Below, in pieces: positions 61,839 through 64,000 of a DNA stretch of 64,000 bases. Location of the stretch: positions 1,291,076 to 1,355,075 of the forward strand of contig WPIO01000110.1 in NCBI GenBank assembly GCA_009760855.2. The letters run 5' to 3'. Under the pieces are notes generated by a model. The model was given only the letters and a program-made list of their open reading frames with translations, did no database searches and was not told the DNA's origin. This DNA is from Cristatella mucedo (Eukaryota > Bryozoa > Phylactolaemata > Cristatellidae). The position numbers and the translations under genes were made by a program. Every line of letters begins with the position of its first letter. Positions within the stretch are counted from its first letter, which is position 1.

Positions 61839-62649
61839 GCTCCTGCTGCCACTTGCTTAGCATGCTTGGGATGATGCAGTTCTAGATGTTTGCTCTTCAG
61901 GAGCCTTCAACCTTCAGGTTGCGAGTTAAATTTTAATGGCAAGCAATTCTGTATTGCAAGCTGCTGCTGGCAGCGATAGTCGCTAAGGCTATCTTTCTGC
62001 TATTAAATGAAGCTCTTAAATATGTTAACGTCCGATTTTACTTTTTTTTTCTACTGTGGTTGCCCACTAATTTTATTGCTTGGCACCGTCTTGCTACTTC
62101 TCACTGAATCCAAAAAAGCTCAGCCACCGGACGAGTGGTTTCAATTCTCTGGGCTACAATGCTCAGCTAACTTGCTGCTACTGAATCAGTGGTCAAAGGT
62201 GCTGTTCGACAAGGCTGCATAAATTCAGCCTCCAAGAGATGGTGTCAATTTCATGGACCTGCATATTTGGCCACAAGTCATTGCTCTTGCCTGCAGGGCC
62301 TGCTAGCAGTTCTTTGCTACATTGCGTACCTCAGCGGATGCCAGCACCTTACAATACATGGCGACATCCGTGTGGCATGCACAAAATATATATCTTTCCG
62401 ACCTTCTTCGTCAGCAAGATAGATAAATAATATCAGAAAGTCCAACCGAAGACCCCCGTGCCCACTCTTCATCCTTCATTCTTTCCTTGACCCTCGGTGT
62501 CACCCTTGAAGCCTATGCCTACTGACACCATCTCGAATTTGATCTTCCCATGTAAAATGACTACCAGCCATCTACACCCCCAAACTTATCGTTCTACTTC
62601 TGACATGCATATATTTTTTACTGCTGGTTGCCAAGCTAACATCCTTAAT

Positions 62650-64000
62650 AATTAAAAACCTTCCCTGGCATCCTTTAAAAAGGCTTTGTTAGCCAGTTAA
62701 ACTGCGCTTCTATCGAAACTGCAAACCTAACCAGTAAATTCAAGTCAAGTTTTAGAGCTAACCACTACCCAGAGTCAGCTCGATTGTGAGAGTGTATGAA
62801 GACCAAATCAGGACAGCCGACTTAGCTAACGTGTCTCTGTCAGTTCTGCTAGATCTATTGGCAGGGTTTGATGCCAATGATCACTCACTCCTTGTTGAGC
62901 GCCCATCATCTCGTCTTTCCATCAGTGGCACCGTGCTTCAGATTTTGGAGTCTTGATGTCAACATGTAGCAGTCATCCTGTGAGCCTTTAACAGGGGCTG
63001 CTTCTGGGATCTAAGCTATGTCATCTGGCATAGGCATCACTGGCACTGTCTGCGTAGGATACTTTAGAAAGCATGGATGGTTGCAAGCAAGCAGCAGTCA
63101 TCCGAGGAGCCTCTAAAGTATCGGGTATCCCAGGGGTCCGTGCTTGGTTTAATTTTTTCTATTCTCCCTCTTGCCAGTGAAATCGCACAATCACAACCTG
63201 GGCCTTCAATTGTACGCAGATGACACTCATCTGTATCGGTGCATTGATCTCTGCCTTTCCTCAATCTAGCTCTTGTAACTCCCCAGCAGCCACATGGCTG
63301 AATGCAAACTTTCTAAAACAGGTCAATATAAAATCAAGTTCATAGCAATAGAGAAAACCAAGCGCTATCGGAATTTTGAATGCCGAAACCTCGAAATCGT
63401 CTCAGCCAGCAAAGCCTCACTTTGAATGCAATCCGGATGCACTATTCGGAAGTGACATACCACATGTTGACCATGTCAGCTCCACAGTCAAGTCCACCTC
63501 CCTTCAGCGATGTCATGTCGCAGAAATTCGGGCTTGCTAGGGGGCAACCAAGCTGGTGCTTGCCATTTGTGACGTCCCATCTGCAGCCATCTGCAGCTTG
63601 CTACTCGCAGGTCTGCATGCCGGTGCATCAAGACGCTGTGGTGCAAATCTGCAAGCTAAGCTTGGCTGTCGTTAACGCTGCAACTGTCGCGTTGCAAACC
63701 TACCTGCACTGGCTACTCTAATCAAGCAGTGTATAGACTTCAAAGCTCCTTTAATTCTCTCTCGCTCTAGCTTGTCCATCCGAAGTACTTTTTACACAGG
63801 CCTGGCATCGTTTCACTGGCTCTTCTCACTCGAGCCGTTCAGGTGTGCCTCTAGCCAACTGCAAATCCTTAGGAGATCCTGCCTTTCATCCTGCTTCCAA
63901 AGCCAAGGGGAGCTCACTCTCGACTGACGTCATGACGTCCCTGAAGGAAGACGTTTAGAAAGCAGCTCCATGCACAGGCTCCTCACAGTATTTTCTCCTT
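62650..64000 (+). mobile_element. LINE ORF2 with reverse transcriptase, decayed, runs off right edge
   Basis: In order: LSVLLDLLAGFDANDHSLLV (RT, LLDLSAAFDTVDH type), a damaged QGSVLGP region (GYPRGPCLV), LQLYADDTHLYR with the intact YADD catalytic box at 63213-63224, then CKLSLAVVNAATVALQ and YLHWLL of the C-terminal region. Many stops and frameshifts break it. It is the longest LINE copy in the window. Confidence 0.75.

Noticed and set aside
61445-61885. Glu-Gln-rich 146-codon protein
   Set aside because: It is the GAGCAG array read in one frame; other frames and the other strand are equally open.

Overview
This window is animal (metazoan) nuclear DNA, most likely from an invertebrate. It has spliced genes with GT-AG introns, several families of non-LTR retrotransposons and tRNA-derived SINEs, a relic Ty3/gypsy element, and very dense microsatellites (long GA/CT, GACA, CA/TG, TA and GAGCAG tracts). 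No bacterial-style operons, CRISPR arrays or complete RNA genes are visible. I cannot name the species.

The only protein-coding genes I can establish are two tandem copies of an FLVCR-type transporter (SLC49 family, major facilitator superfamily), both on the minus strand. Gene B runs from its start codon at 32941 leftwards. Ten exons (477 codons) can be placed down to 16149, and only a short C-terminal exon is missing. Gene A starts at 10740. Its first five exons (307 codons) lie in the window and the rest falls off the left edge. The five shared exons have identical lengths and intron phases in the two copies (394, 179, 142, 138 and 68 bp). The proteins differ at about 16 of 307 residues, so this is a fairly recent tandem duplication with both reading frames kept intact. 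FLVCR proteins are 12-helix membrane carriers linked to choline/ethanolamine and heme transport. The residues I align with the reported choline site are present.

Layout. 1-2.6 kb: degenerate ~165 bp satellite. 2.66-2.87 kb: inverted SINE pair. 2.95-10.74 kb: gene A, with a 1.3 kb GA tract in intron 1 and a TA tract in intron 3. 10.74-16.1 kb: intergenic DNA, which should hold the last exon of gene B, plus a LINE remnant. 16.15-32.94 kb: gene B, with CT and GA arrays in inverted order in intron 6, and a mariner-like MITE and a CT tract in intron 3. 32.9-36.6 kb: duplicated upstream block, two SINE copies and a relic of the satellite. 36.6-44.3 kb: CA and GA/GACA arrays and two LINE 3' ends. 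44.3-46.7 kb: GC- and CpG-rich island with one weak exon candidate. 47.3-49.0 kb: 1.7 kb polypyrimidine tract. 49-52 kb: GC-rich DNA, a GA tract, an AT-rich block ending in a perfect 16-bp hairpin, and a transposase-like fragment. 53.7-54.9 kb: gypsy pol relic next to a LINE tail. 56-64 kb: SINEs, LINE copies, a GAGCAG array and a decayed LINE reverse transcriptase running off the right edge.

I found no new biochemical system. The points most worth checking are the diverging FLVCR pair (differences concentrated in helix 7), complementary repeats around gene B exons, the satellite and its distant relics, the SINE-LINE tail sharing, and a recurring ~166-174 bp duplication period in unrelated arrays.
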